64,000 bases of DNA from Panopea generosa (Eukaryota; Mollusca; Bivalvia; Adapedonta; Hiatellidae). Below, piece by piece: positions 12,563-25,357 of the stretch; the first letter of the stretch is position 1; each line of letters begins with the position of its first letter. The position numbers and the translations under genes were made by a program. The DNA lies in assembly GCA_029582155.1 (NCBI GenBank), contig CM055897.1:7707161-7771160 (forward strand), in the 5' to 3' direction. The notes beneath the pieces are model-generated. The model was not told where the DNA came from. It saw only the letters and a program-made list of their open reading frames with translations, and searched no databases.

Positions 12563-15500
12563 CTAAATAACAAAATAACAATAAAACAACATTTCAGTAA
12601 CTTACAAGTCCATGTATTTATTACCTGTTTGTCCAGTAGCTAACCATCACCATTTACTTTCATAAACAATACGTTAATTATTAGTTAGAATATAGGGCAT
12701 AGGTAGTGATTTGAATTTTATTTCATTTCTCAATTTTTAGTTTTACATATTAGATACTTACCAGTAACTAATGATATGTATCTGCTTGTAACGACAATTC
12801 CAAAGTTAATTATAGTTTTAAGAACGGTTATTGGCATGTCAAGTATATATTCGTAAGCAGTAACAATTTCGGGAATTAGAGAATTTTTTATCATAATTAT
12901 GTACATTTTTGCCTAAATGCTTTAAACTTTAAAGTCATTTAGTTGTATACTTGTATAAAATTTCTATGGCCATAGTGTATGTAAATATCGTTTTGGTAGG
13001 AACGACGGAAATGTAAGTACGGCTTGGACTTATGTGTACGACATCAGTTTATAAATAGCGCCAAATGTTGTTAATGTATTGTATTATATGTAAATTACCT
13101 CCTGAAATACCGTGTGACAACAATAAGCACGATAGCAAAGATAACAGTACAAATCGAAACTGCAGTAATGACGGCCGCCATTTTTTTCTTCGAACAGTTT
13201 TTCTCCCTCCTTGGTATATCTGGAACATCTGGAATTTAATTATGAGACTTTGTAAAGCAGATAATCAATAAATATAAACGTAATGTATGTAAACACACAT
13301 GATTGTTTGTAAGCCAGAAGCTCAGCACCCGCTGCCAAGCCCCGACATCACAAAATTAGTACATACATCCGTTATGTTGTTTTAGTATACAATTGAGCAA
13401 ACTACCGAGTATAAGTAAAATGACGTACCTAAGTTTATTTGTGAAGCTGAACCAGGTTTTTTTCTAAAAATGGTATAAAAATATTTCACTTGTTATCGTT
13501 TTATCATGTGTCGTCAGGAGGTATACCGACCTTGTGTGAGCCCGTAAACCAGGGACCCGTTTTACCAACCTTTGTATGTCTTAAGAATTTCCAACGAACA
13601 AATTGTGACATCTACGAACGTTTCATGTGTACAGTACATTTGAAAATGGTAGAAAGACTTTTTTATAAGGCTTAAAAATATCGTAAAATATAAATAAGTG
13701 ACACACTAAATGAATTTCCCGACAATTTTCATAACTTCAAACTTACGAACACATTTAGTTAAACGGTCACATGGTTTACACTCGCTTGTGACGATCTTAA
13801 TACTTACCGTTTTAAGACGGTGACCGTGTTGTCAGTGCTGCTGTATGCGTCAATGTATTGTGTGTTTTATGATTATTTTGTATAGTGTCTATGTTAAAAT
13901 GTTATTCTACATTATTGGATATGTGTTTTATATCCCACGTCGCCTGATGAACATTTATTTGATTAGTTTGCGACTTTATATGATAAAGGCTTTACCTATG
14001 CATGGGGAAACATTACAGAACTTGAAGACAATTAGAGACTCATATGATTTAGGCACTGCCTACACACGGACAAACATTACAGAACTTGAAGATATTTTAA
14101 GACTTCATATGATTTAGGCATTGCCTATACACGGGGAAACATTACAGAACGTGAAGACAATTTGTGACTCGTATGATTTAGGCACTGCCTATCCATGGTG
14201 ACACATTACAAAACGTGAAGACAATTTGAGAGTCATATGACTAAATCACTGCCTATACAATAGGTACACATTACATAACTTTTTCATTTGATAGTTTGTT
14301 AAATTTTCTCTTTTTTGACTTCTTTATTCAGACGTAGACGTTATTTGCAGAAGGCGGTAAAAATTTGACCAGATCTCCTAAGAAGACTTTCACTAACATA
14401 ACTTAACCGCGTTTAAACACAAATGGCTGTACATCAAATAGAAGGTCTTTATTTCATAGTATATTGTACATGATAAGTATATATACCCATGTTGTCATCT
14501 ACGTGATCTGATTCTCCCGATTCAGCCTCGGTTGTAGTTGGTGCAGTGGTAGTTAGTGGTGGACTCTCTGTAGGAGACAATGTGTACATAATTGATGATA
14601 CTTATAATCGTCCCATTACAGAAATAAGGTACCAAGTGTATATGAAATAAGAAGGCACTTAGTACCTTTTGCACCAATGGGGCGATATGTTAGTTTGACA
14701 GTCTTGTTGACAATTACGATAAACAGCAACCAATAACTGTAGCATAAAATAATGTGACTCAGACCGATAATCTTAATCAATAACCACATAAACTCAAGTA
14801 CACTGATGCGTACAGGAACTGTTCAATATTTGCATAGTATTGCACAGTAGATCTATATAATATGAACATTTAAAGTTGCAATGTATCTTGTCATGATTAT
14901 TAAAAATGAAACGTGTACATAATTGATACGTAAATGTTAGTTCATACATCAGGAATGTATTTGCCAGTAAGTTTACAAGTAAGACAAAGAGCAATAACTG
15001 GTGAACAATGTTACTCAGTTTGCTTTTATTCAGTAACCACGTACACGATATCACACATGCTTACAGTAAAATGTTGAATATTTACATAATGAGTATTTCA
15101 AAGGAGATTTACCAGGAATATTCAGACTTTTAAAATTGGTTAAAAACATTTCACCCAATATATAATGCCTTTATATACTCATTGATACCGTATTGCCAAA
15201 AGTATATCTATTTAAACATGCACATATAATATATCAAAAATGAATTTCCTAACTTGGGCTACACGCCTATGAATATATAAATATATTTCCCGCTCAAAAG
15301 TGCAACATAGTTTGTGACGTATTAAATGAGTCACATGACTTCATTTTGATCCGTTATACACAGAAACGGCTCACGTATTTCAGTTTAGAGAGGCGCAATT
15401 CAAAATCTGAACGTGCACACTTTTTTCAGTAGAAATATAGTGAATTTTAATAAAGTACACGAATTTATGAGGTGTGTCTATGTGGTTGGGGAGGGGGGGG

Positions 15501-18500
15501 GAGGGGGGAAACAGTGCGTACGCCAGTATTTTAAAGAGTAGAACCACCATTGATACAGGCTTACACATAGTAAAAATTGTTTCATATTTGAAAGAGTCCG
15601 AATGACGTCACCAGTATTTAATTGCTGTTTTTTTTAGAATAAGAAATTTGTTTCAAGTTTACCACTCCAATTTAAATATCAATTTTCTCACGTTTAGGTG
15701 GATTTGACATGCCAAACCATTCGGATTATATTCTATTAATAATAATGAGATGCTTTTTATGAATTTCAATGATTATTTTTAAGACATTTATAGCGGTTTT
15801 TCCTGGCATACTCGTTTTAAGCTGCAATGTATTGGACAATAATGCATAATATTTAAATAATAAAAAAGAAATTTAACTGATATAACCTTGGTCATATATC
15901 TTACTACATCTCAAATACATAATCAAAATGCAAGAAACATGTTATTTGTTTATTATATCTTTTTAAAAGGGACAGCAATCGTGTAAATACTCTTGCTAAC
16001 GTTTAGCACACTTGATAAAGTGATACCCTTCCTGATGTACAAGAGATGTCGGGCATGTTGCTGCAGTAGGGCTTTGTTGAGATAAACGATAAAAAATATA
16101 AATTCAAATTTGGCTTATTGAAAATCACATCGTCAAGTATTTAACATACAAGAAGACAGAACCAGTGACATGGTATTAATTGTTTACACGCACTGTGTGT
16201 GTATTGGTATAATTAACATTACATCGTAACAAGAATGCCAATACATAAAGTTAATTAAACTATCAATCAAGTAAATAGCAAATGACGTTGAGTGATTATG
16301 ACAGTGATTGTGACGGTCGTCCACCACGAAAGGCGACAGACGTGACCCTGGCGATGTTTTGCATACACATTGCAACTGACCTAGTGTATATTTTCGATTA
16401 AGTATAAATATTTACACAAAAAAGTATAAAAATATATTTAACTAACCAAAACAGAATCTTTGTGCACAGCCCGTAGGTAATTGGTCCCAACAATACACAT
16501 AATGGGATGCGCAGGTTTTCATCTTCATGTTAAATGTTTTCTGGCACAAATCAGTAAAGGTTACCAAACAAGCTGATCTGGCAACAACTCCGTCAGATTC
16601 TCCAGGGAGTGTTCCTAGTAATTAAACAACATTTGTATGAATTGTATTCCATTAAGTGAAATACAACACTACGCTAACACGGGAAATCCTTAAACAATTG
16701 AATAAAATAAATAATTTACTTGTACTCTAACGGTATCGCTAGCGATATTGTTTTACTTTTATCAAATAACCATGTAAAACCCATTTGAAGAAAAACTATT
16801 TATAAGTAGTGGATTTTATTAAAAAAATTGTATTTGTTTATAAGTGTTGTGTTATTATAAACAATTGCAAACAATCGAACAAGTATTTTCAAACAAAGTT
16901 AAAATGTATAGTTTTTGGTTTTATTTGTTTTTATATGTGCCAGGGCTAATTATACCAGGGAAGTAGGTTTATGTCAGAATAATACCATTCATCCATATTG
17001 GATAGATTGTCCCGCATGATTCAGTTTCCACGATGGTTGTTGTTATGGCGTAGTCAAACCCATACCACGTGTTGTCCTGCATGTTAAACTTGTCACAGTT
17101 GTCTCCACTGCCGCATGCTGGACATCGATTTATTTGTTCAGGAAGTGGCGTGTAGTTATTAGCCAGACATGGGTCTGTAATATCAATCACATATTAACTG
17201 CAACATATATATTTATATTTACAACATATGAACGAACTGTTATCCTGTATATAAACACATGAACCAATAACATGTATATCATATAATAGCTATATCATTA
17301 AAGTATGGACCGGTAACACATAAACCGATATGTAACTTAAACACATAGATCCTTAACATATATATATATATATATATAATAGGTACCACTAACTGTTGGA
17401 CGGATTACACATGAATCAATGTGCACCATTCACACATAGACAGATGAAACAGTTACCAATAAGTGGCATGGGTACATGGAACGCTGACACATATGTCAAT
17501 ATGTACCGCTAACACATGGACAGTTAACATATACATCACCATGATCCGTTAAAGCATACACCAATATATTCTGTTAGCACCTGAGCCGTTAACACAAATA
17601 TCACTTTGTACCATATATCACAATGAAACATATATCACTAAGTACCGTTTACACATGAATTGTATACACATATTTTAATATGTACCGTTGACATATATAC
17701 CATTACACATATATCAGTATGCTCGTCGAGACATTAAACATTAACACATATATCAGGATCGTCAATACATACAAAGGTATGTATTGTTTGCACATGTAAT
17801 ACATGTATAAATATACAACGTTAACGCATGAACCGTTAATACATACTTACATGCGCCATTAACATTATCATTCAGGGGACACATCTTTCTGGTTGAACTT
17901 TGTTTAACTGTACATAATAATTGCCAATAATGATAGGATTACAAAGTTTAATTCTTTATATTATATAAACCCTAAGGGTATCTCATTTCTACCATTTGTT
18001 CCCCTAATCAGGTCATACTATATTGTACCATTGCCAGCTTATTTTATTTTGTTATTTTCACCAGAACAAATCAACATTTGTGTTTTTAATTTAAGTATTG
18101 TTTGTTAACACATGTTGAAACCGTGCCAATTCAAAACGGTATCTGTTTGCAAATATTGATTTTTATGTTAAGGGTCGTGTTATAGAGAGGTAATACTGAG
18201 TTCTAACGTACTGATTACCTATCATTGATATTCACTGTTTTTGAAATTGTATTACATTTTTGCAATCAACAAATGTTCTCAACGGTTAAGTTTGTAAGTG
18301 ACTGTCAGCATCAGGCTATGAACATGTACATGCTTACTATAATATATAGAAAGATAATAATTTGTGAACAACCAAGATATTAATGTACAAACCAGACTAC
18401 GGCTAGTGCGCCTAGCTACAATGCAAACCATATATACAATATCTAGGCCTCTGCCAAATCAATAAATTTGGTGTCGACTATGACTTATATACTATGGAAT

Positions 18501-19687
18501 TACATGCAACACATCTGGACAGGGTGGATAAATTTACATATATGAACTGATAGCTTTATGTGAGTGGGATCCAGTTAAGGATTCATGACTACTCACATGC
18601 TATATAAAGGACATATTTATAAACCCGTTGGATCATATAGATACAGTGAATTCATATGTTTAATTTCATAAAGGGAGATAATTATATATATATATAATGG
18701 GGTTTGGTGCCAATTTCAACACTGTTCAGATCATATATGGCATATCCAGTTACATTGGCAGAGGACGATCTCAGAATGAATCTGAGTAAAACCACTGTCC
18801 TTATGCAAGTAACAGGCAAATTTTTGAAGCGAGTCCCGACATGACCATTTGTAGTATTCTCAATCATGACACATCCGGGTACGATTTGTACTAATTCTGC
18901 CAAGGAAGATATCCAGTGGTATGTCTGAGTTGTAAGAACTTGTTTAACAATCAATGGAAAACGAAAAGATTTAAATAAAACCCTATAATGTACACTTACC
19001 AGCTATCGTTGAGCAAGCCTGTATAAGACCTGAAATATAAACCATGCGTTATTGCGCAAAGATTATTTGAGATAGGTCATTTATATTAATACAATTATTT
19101 GTTAATTGGTACTATTATAACTTATATGAATTTCTAATCTGATATACGATTTGTAACAACTTTTTTTACTTAAAAAATGATTGTCAAAATAAATACTGAC
19201 TAACAATATAACATATAAATTCCATTTTTTACATCTTCATTTTCGAATCCTTGAATATAATGAGTTGTAAATCTTTTATTGTATAATTTATTCTCAATAA
19301 AAGGGAGAAATAATTTATCAATGTGTATAAAGATATGTATTGAATCAGTTGATGATCATTCACTTCATAACGTAATAGTATTACTACAAAATCGACAAAT
19401 ATTTATCCAGTTGTATGGGATAGGAAGACGACCTCAGACTGAATCTGAGTAGAACCACTGTCCTACCGTATGTAACTGGCCAACTTTCTCACATAAAGTT
19501 TTTTGAACGAGCGGGACTCGAACTTACGACATTAGCGGTGATAGGTTAGTGATCTTGAGACGGAACCTTAGATCATACGGCCGCGCTAGACCCTTTATAG
19601 ATTTTCTATTTTTACAATAGTCGACTTACCAAAGTGAACGATGAAAATTCCTAATAAGAAAATACAATATCCCAAGCTAAACGCCAT
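12472..19687 (-). CDS. D8C-domain single-pass membrane protein (7 exons)
   Basis: Rebuilt from seven GT-AG exons: 19,687-19,630, 19,029-19,000, 17,174-16,986, 16,614-16,447, 14,567-14,487, 13,219-13,099 and 12,562-12,472. Together they give 738 bp, an unbroken frame and 245 residues. Order: signal peptide (1-20); D8C domain (about 30-148) with the family signatures DPC..NY, NTWYGF, CGTIYPIWMNG, DGVVARSAC and HYVYCWD; a Thr/Pro/Glu-rich linker (149-175); helix 190-210 preceded by KKK and followed by RYFRR; and a 30-residue tail ending FTTV, which fits a class I PDZ ligand (S/T-x-hydrophobic). D8C is the eight-cysteine module of uromodulin, GP2 and VWDE proteins, extracellular and linked to carbohydrate or microbe binding in known members. 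Function here is inferred. The domain has about two cysteines more than the usual eight. Introns carry SINEs and tandem repeats. Truncated paralogs of exons 1-2 lie in the palindrome. Confidence 0.82.
13099..13219 (-). CDS. D8C gene exon 6: transmembrane helix
   Basis: 121 bp, starts phase 1 and ends phase 2. IPRREKNCSKKK precedes a 20-plus residue hydrophobic segment (AAVITAVSICTVIFAIVLIV) followed by TRYFR. Acceptor TTCCAG, donor GTAATT. Confidence 0.85.
13429..13463 (-). other. Cryptic 35-bp exon-like segment
   Basis: Acceptor ATTTTTAG and donor GTACGT bracket 35 bp between exons 5 and 6. Included, it shifts frame: read from phase 1 it hits TAA after nine codons. It is left out of the model. 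It could be a poison exon or chance. Confidence 0.3.
13975..14275 (+). repeat. Intron tandem repeat, ~62-bp unit
   Basis: About four to five diverged units of the pattern ACATTACAGAAC-TGAAGACAATT-GACTCATATGATTTAGGCACTGCCTA, in the intron between exons 5 and 6 of the D8C gene. Confidence 0.85.
14487..14567 (-). CDS. D8C gene exon 5: Thr/Pro/Glu linker
   Basis: 81 bp, phase 1/1, peptide SPPLTTTAPTTTEAESGESD and onward to DDNM. Low-complexity Thr/Pro suggests an O-glycosylated stalk. Donor GTATAT. Confidence 0.75.
15240..15365 (-). repeat. Dispersed repeat, copy 2 (inverted)
   Basis: Inverted relative to 10,720-10,830 and inside a D8C-gene intron. It has the same core blocks GAGCGGGAAATATA and CCCAAGTTAGGAAAT. 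Confidence 0.5.
15488..15511 (+). other. G-rich tract
   Basis: Runs of four to ten G separated by single A bases inside otherwise AT-rich intron DNA. The pattern is compatible with a G-quadruplex. Confidence 0.6.
16447..16614 (-). CDS. D8C gene exon 4: second half of D8C domain
   Basis: 168 bp, phase 1/1. Contains DGVVARSACLVTF, MKTCASHYVYCWD and the closing C-x5-C pair. It completes the domain across the intron at the W-x-NG-x-x-P-x-x-x-DG joint. Confidence 0.9.
16986..17174 (-). CDS. D8C gene exon 3: first half of D8C domain
   Basis: 189 bp, phase 1/1. Starts DPCLANNYTPLPEQINRC and ends with the CGTIYPIWMNG signature. Acceptor ATTACAG. The last G is followed by the donor GTATTA. Confidence 0.9.
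17235..17875 (+). repeat. Degenerate ACCGTTAACACATATATCA array in intron
   Basis: Many imperfect copies of a roughly 20-25-bp motif (TGTACCGTTAACACAT, ATATATCA) between exons 2 and 3 of the D8C gene. Strong divergence suggests an old array. Confidence 0.7.
18750..18860 (-). mobile_element. SINE family B remnant
   Basis: Shares GACGATCTCAGAATGAATCTGAGTAAAACCACTGTCC with the fuller copy at 19,418-19,600. A 90-residue open frame across it is therefore not treated as an exon. Confidence 0.6.
19000..19029 (-). CDS. D8C gene exon 2: 30-bp exon
   Basis: Acceptor TTTCAG, donor GTAAGT, phase 1/1, encodes G-LIQACSTIA. Same length and phase as the 30-bp exons in the palindrome arms. Confidence 0.8.
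19418..19600 (-). mobile_element. tRNA-derived SINE, family B
   Basis: On the minus strand the head reads GGTCTAGCGCGGCCGTATGA (box A-like) with box B-like AGTTCGAGTCCC. The body ends near ACTCAGATTCAGTCTGAGGTCG. Located in intron 1 of the D8C gene. Confidence 0.75.
19630..19687 (-). CDS. D8C gene exon 1: start and signal peptide
   Basis: ATG then MAFSLGYCIFLLGIFIVHF and one base, donor GTAAGT. The strongly hydrophobic core fits a secretory signal. Ends phase 1. Confidence 0.85.
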
Positions 19688-20366
19688 TTTACAAACAGTG
19701 TTAAGGTTACACGACGATTAATCTATGACTGAGATGATTAGATATCTATTTTAACCTAATAAACTATTCCACTTCCGCATTCAAATTGTAAAATTACGCA
19801 TTTATTCTCCGTCCAATCAAATTTGTCATTATAATTAACAATCATCTGTGGTTCGACATTACTACCGCATTGGGAAATATGAAGAATAATCAATAAACAC
19901 GACAAGGACTTATTATAATGATTGAATGGTGTACGTCTATTTGAAATGAAATTCTATTCAATACAATGACATTATGTACTCTTGTCGCGTTATGACATAG
20001 TGATTCAAATGATAAATATGTTTGTAAATATCTGTTTGAAGGTGTAACATGGAAAATGAATCATGATCAATAGTCCTTTTAAAATCGTCTAATGTTTTGA
20101 TATATTTAAAACTGTATAAAATCAAATAAAATATATTGTAAATGATAATTGTTATAATAATGTATTTTGGCTTGAATTTTGAATATAAATTAGAACAGAA
20201 CAGAATATAAATTTATTCAGACATATATTATACAGTTTTTAGTGTCTATTTAACAAATTCACAAACGTTAGATACATTCAAACAATGAGATTATGAATCA
20301 AAATCAATTTTGCTATTCTTTATGTTAAGAGCATTAAATATCTATTATGATCAATCATTTATAACA

Positions 20367-20582
20367 TTACTGTTGATTGACTGCAGTAGCTGGATTCAGT
20401 TCAAAACTGATCGATTTCGCAAATAATAGCTTCGTAACTATATAAAGTATACACATTTTCTTAATATCTTTAAACTTATAACATATCAATATAAAATAGA
20501 ACTCATCTTTATACTGTCTTTCGTTTCTCTTTGTACGGTTTATATAATATCTTCTAGTTTCAATACGAAGTCTATGAACCAC
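20367..20582 (-). mobile_element. LINE 3' remnant (C-terminal RT region)
   Basis: The frame begins HRLRIETRRYYINRTKRNER and continues KDEFYFILICYKF. This matches the pattern of the C-terminal zinc-knuckle region of non-LTR reverse transcriptases (H-x-LRIE-x-GRY ... DE-x-HF-x-L-x-C). The Cys-x2-Cys is lost. The same family style is better preserved at 48,955-49,560. Confidence 0.6.
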
Positions 20583-20769
20583 TTACATAGTATCTATACT
20601 TAACAATATCTGGATATAGCTCATATTTAAACTTTAGCTTCATGTTTTTATATAAAGTTCACACGCGCCTTTATCGACATTTTACACCCCTTTGATTGTT
20701 TTGACTTTTCCCGTCATATTTCGCTTTTCTAAACAATTGGTATTGTTCTTACATTAAGTATCTTTGGTG

Positions 20770-21300
20770 TATTCTCGACGACGTTTAATTTACGCTTTCT
20801 CTCGTTTTAATCTCGTCTCTTTAAACACAATAAAGACTTTCCGTGATTGATTTGGTATTTTACATTCTATAAAACTTAATTTAATCAATTTTCCTTGTAG
20901 AATTTTAAGTGGATATTTGGATACTTTTTTCACTACTGTTTTTTTTTGTAGTCGCCTCCGTTTCATTATAGTGTCCATCAATGACACCGATTGTCAAATT
21001 ATCTATCATGGTCTTTGAATGAATATCTGTAAAAGTTTCATTGATAGCTTGACTTTGTGATTTCAGTGCTGATGATTTTTCTTGTGTTCATGTGAATTCA
21101 ACATCGGTTGTTTCGGTCCCCATCTCTAGCTGATTTATGTTTCCAATGTTTATTTATACTCGCACATCAAGATCCGATCGCAGTTTACGTCGAAGTCATT
21201 TACCCGCATTTCTATTATATCCTGTTTCTCTAATCGCTTATTTACCTCATTAAACTTTGTTTTAGAAATTGCATAAGTTCTGAGTTACTGCTACTACCAG
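20770..21300 (-). mobile_element. Possible LINE ORF1-like remnant
   Basis: Broken minus-strand frames read KFNEVNKRLEKQDIIEMRVN and, downstream, a Lys/Arg-rich segment MKRRRLQKKTVVKKVSKYPL. A coiled-coil followed by a basic segment recalls LINE ORF1 proteins and it neighbours another LINE remnant. Assignment is tentative. Confidence 0.35.
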
Positions 21301-24300
21301 GTATTGTAGCTTGTGACGAAAATGTATATGCATACTATGCATATTTGGGTTCGAGCACCAGTGTGAATCATAATTGCACCGTTTGGACTACATTTGTAGA
21401 ATATTGTGGCAAACGTTATATAATACTGCCGTAAATGTATTTCAAGTGTACAACAATTACGTTATTATAAAGACAATGTATAATATTGTAAATGAAAATA
21501 TTCCCTTTGTTGATTTTTTAAGTCTGAAGTGAAAAGGTATGTATTGTTGGTGGCCATTTATTATATCTATTGTGATGAATAAAATTGTATATATTAGACC
21601 AAAAACAGTACTAAAGACGAAACAAATATAAAACAATAAATAAAACCAAATTTTGTTTGTTCTTTGAAGGCTATGTCTCTTGCTGATTATATATTTCGTT
21701 TTACCTTTATAATTGTATAACAACTGATAAATTGTAATCAATGATAGTAATACTAACTTTAATCAAAAGTGAAATATGACAATTTTTGTACGGTTAGTGT
21801 ATAACTAAATTCTTGTTAGAAACCAAATGCTTTGTTTATTTATTTGATTATTTGTTTTTTGAATTACTTGTATAAATGCCATTGCAATCACTGATGAAAT
21901 CATTTGAATATTTAAACATGTTATTTGAGATATACGGTATCTAAGGCATCAGTTATTGTGCTATATCATGTATGTGGAAACGTTTTATTTTACCTAATAT
22001 CTAATGTATTACATGGAGTAGTTCCAAAGTGCAGTGTTGCACCATTCATGACTACTTCACGTACTTTTACTATGGACAGGCATTTAGTTATAGCATGGAG
22101 TAATAAAAATAAAAAATATACAAATTCGCATAAGGAGTAAAACATTGCTTAACCAGATGGTTTATCAAACCATATTTTACTAATTATTGCAAGCTGTTTA
22201 TATTTACTCGGTGCGCATTTCCATACCACCGTTGGTTCTATTTCATTCCACACAAAGGCCATTCTTAGGAATGCATTGTCTGTTTTATTATATTCACCCA
22301 CAATTGAACACCAGGCTACCGATAGCTATTCTTAAATGTGGTTTATCATATTTGTTTCGATGGGAACGTACCTTGATAACTAAATATCGCTTTTATTTCA
22401 ATTAGATATCAATTAGAGTCGTTTTATAATGTTGGCACACACATTTATTTCTTACATGTTAGTTGATATGGATTCGGTCCATTTTATAACATGGATAAAA
22501 ATAGAGATGGTACATGTAATGATGATTTTATCTTCATTGTTCTGGGGTTGTTTTTCATTCAGAAATAATTTTCAACACGTTCACTTGTTATATTTCAATT
22601 GTATTGCTATTAATAGATTTTTTTAAAGTTTTTTTTCAAAAGATTATAATACTATTTGTAATAGGTTAATTATATATTTCGAGCAAATTTGCACATTTTG
22701 GGTGATAAACACGAAAGTCGTAAACTACATGTAGTACAGAGTTATCTGCTTTTTTATCTTGAACATAAGTTTCTACGTAAATGTTTGTTAAAGCTTCTAA
22801 AAACGCATCTGCGAGTATAAAGCGGCTTAAAACCCATGTCGAGATTGTTCATCCCTGACATTACCAGGGAACCCGTTTGATCTATTTTCGCAAACATAAA
22901 ATTATATGCAGCATTTCATGTCACTGTGTACTTTATATTTTATATGCGTGAAGATGGAAAGAGGAAGTCATTGATCCGAAATGCTGTTTATATGCACTTT
23001 GTTTCCGTTTGAATATTTTTAATAATTCATATATTATATATGTAATAAAGGTATCGGTCTATAGTTTGTTTGCCAGATTTATTTTTACTATTTCGTATAT
23101 ATACATTGATATATTACACCGTGTTTGCAGCTTTCGGGGTCTTTCCTCTTACTATTATTCGATTGGAAAAGATCAGAGAGTACACCTATTTAAAAGTGAC
23201 CCCATAGTTTTATAAGTTGTCAAATGCCTCACAAACTCAGCGCACATAGAATGCCTATATCAGATTATTTTTTTTTGGAACAGTTAGATGATTTCTCATA
23301 TATCTGGCCAAAACAGTAGTCTTCTTATAATATTTTTCCGTAGAGGGGTACTGTTAGTTTCACTACTATGCCGCCAGTTTTATTTTCGAACATTGATGGT
23401 AGGAGTTATTCCCCTTTCCCCTTTCAACTAGAACTCAGATTCGAGTTGTGCTAGAGGGGATCTATATCACGTATATAATAAAATAAGTATGACATATATG
23501 ATTAAATTAGTCTGTTCTTATAACTGAGTATATACCTAAATTGACCTTCCAGTTTAACAAATGATTTATTTATATTTATTTCTTCATAACGTATTGCTGT
23601 GTCAACTCTAGTTCCGATTGTTATTATGAACATTATCAGTGGCGATAACTGTGATAATCTTGTCTTCTGTACTGTGACATTTAGCACTTTCGCGCGCGAG
23701 AGAGAGTGAGAGTTTCGGTTGGTGATTTATGTTGACTTTTCAGTGAAGTTAATCCAGAAATTAAATAATTTGAATATTGATGGATTCGTCTAGATTTATG
23801 TCTCTCCAAAGATTGTTTTCAAGTATACTTTTCTACTTTTCGTTCTTTAACTACGCACACATCTTCATAAATTCACACTTAAAACAAATATTCAAAACTT
23901 AAGCTTTTGATCTTAAGCTCGAAACAAGTAAGAAACACCTCAGTATGTTGATTTTAATATTTAACTATTAATTAATACGTTAATTTTATAAAATGTTTTT
24001 GCTTTGGCCGGTATTTAAGTCAGGTTAATGCAGTTGTGCAAATACTTTAAATGACATGACATTATATCAGATAACGTACTTGACATCAGCATGATAGCTA
24101 AATGATCTTTACAAACAGTTTCAAAAGAACTCCAGGTTATTCATTAAACTTGAAATAGTATTCAATTACACACTTTACACCGTTTATAATAAACAAATCA
24201 ATACATTTAAATTACACACTTTTCACTGTTTATAATAAACAATATATTTAATGTAGTAAGGTCAACCATGCGAAAGGTCGTAAAACAATAGCAAAACAAG

Positions 24301-25357
24301 GTGGATTATATGGAAGTTAAGACGTGAAACATAATATTTTATTTTGTGGTATGACTTTAATATGCATATATTCGATAAGTAAATATTTCATCATATAGAT
24401 AAAGACATGTTTATGTTGAATATCGTATTTTTGTTGGATTACGTAATGTTTGTGATAAATCAGGCGTGAGGAGTCAATTCACTATAGGGGATCATTTTAC
24501 TATTGCGGTAAAATTACCCCGGGGTCGTGTTACTACATGGTAAGTTGACTCCGGAGTGATTTCAAAGAGGGGTCAAAATACTATATAACACCAGGTCACT
24601 GTAGTTATACAGGTCTCTTTAACAAGACTTTGTCAACAACAACGACAACAGCAACATAAAATGTTCATTTACCTGCTCAGGTACTACATGAGAATTATAT
24701 AAAGAATGAAAACATATGCTAACCAATATAATTACTTATGGTTTAGAGTATGTTACAGTTATTAAGTAAAGAAGTACTTGAGTTGGGACAGTGCAAACAT
24801 AATTAAATGTAGCTGTAGAAACATGTTTGGTGTCAAATAATGAGTTAACATTTTATATAGCGATTATATCTATACATATATTTCAGACATATAAATATAT
24901 GAAAGTCAAATATAATAGCATAAAATATAATGGATTATAATAGAATAAGTTATAAAAGAATAGAACAAATATATAAAATTAGTAAACCGTTTTTTAACAA
25001 TACCCCATCGAAGTGAAGTTGAACATTTACGAATTACATATTTAAAATCATATTTTACAGGAAGCCAACATTCAGGAAATTTAAACAGATAATGACCTGA
25101 CCTTCAAGGCGAAACATTATTTATCTAGCGAAGTATATTTACTATGCTCCAACTAGCGTAGTAATCATTGATAAGGCAAACATGTTTAGCGTTTAAATAT
25201 AGACAATTGAAAAGTAGTTGTATGTATATAACTATTTATAATTGTATTCTTTGAACTTTATTTTCTGAAAGTTAACATTACATGTATTTTATGTTGTGAC
25301 TATTACTTTTAGATTGTCACTTTGAGATAGACTGATCACGCCCTTCACAGTAAATCA

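Noticed and set aside
18682-18954. 90-residue minus frame between D8C-gene exons 2 and 3
   Set aside because: Overlaps a SINE remnant shared with 19,418-19,600 and lacks matching splice sites. Exon 2 to exon 3 already joins in frame.
21457-21741. 94-residue hydrophobic minus frame
   Set aside because: Ile/Tyr/Phe-rich composition typical of chance frames in AT-rich DNA; no conserved motif or splice context recognised.
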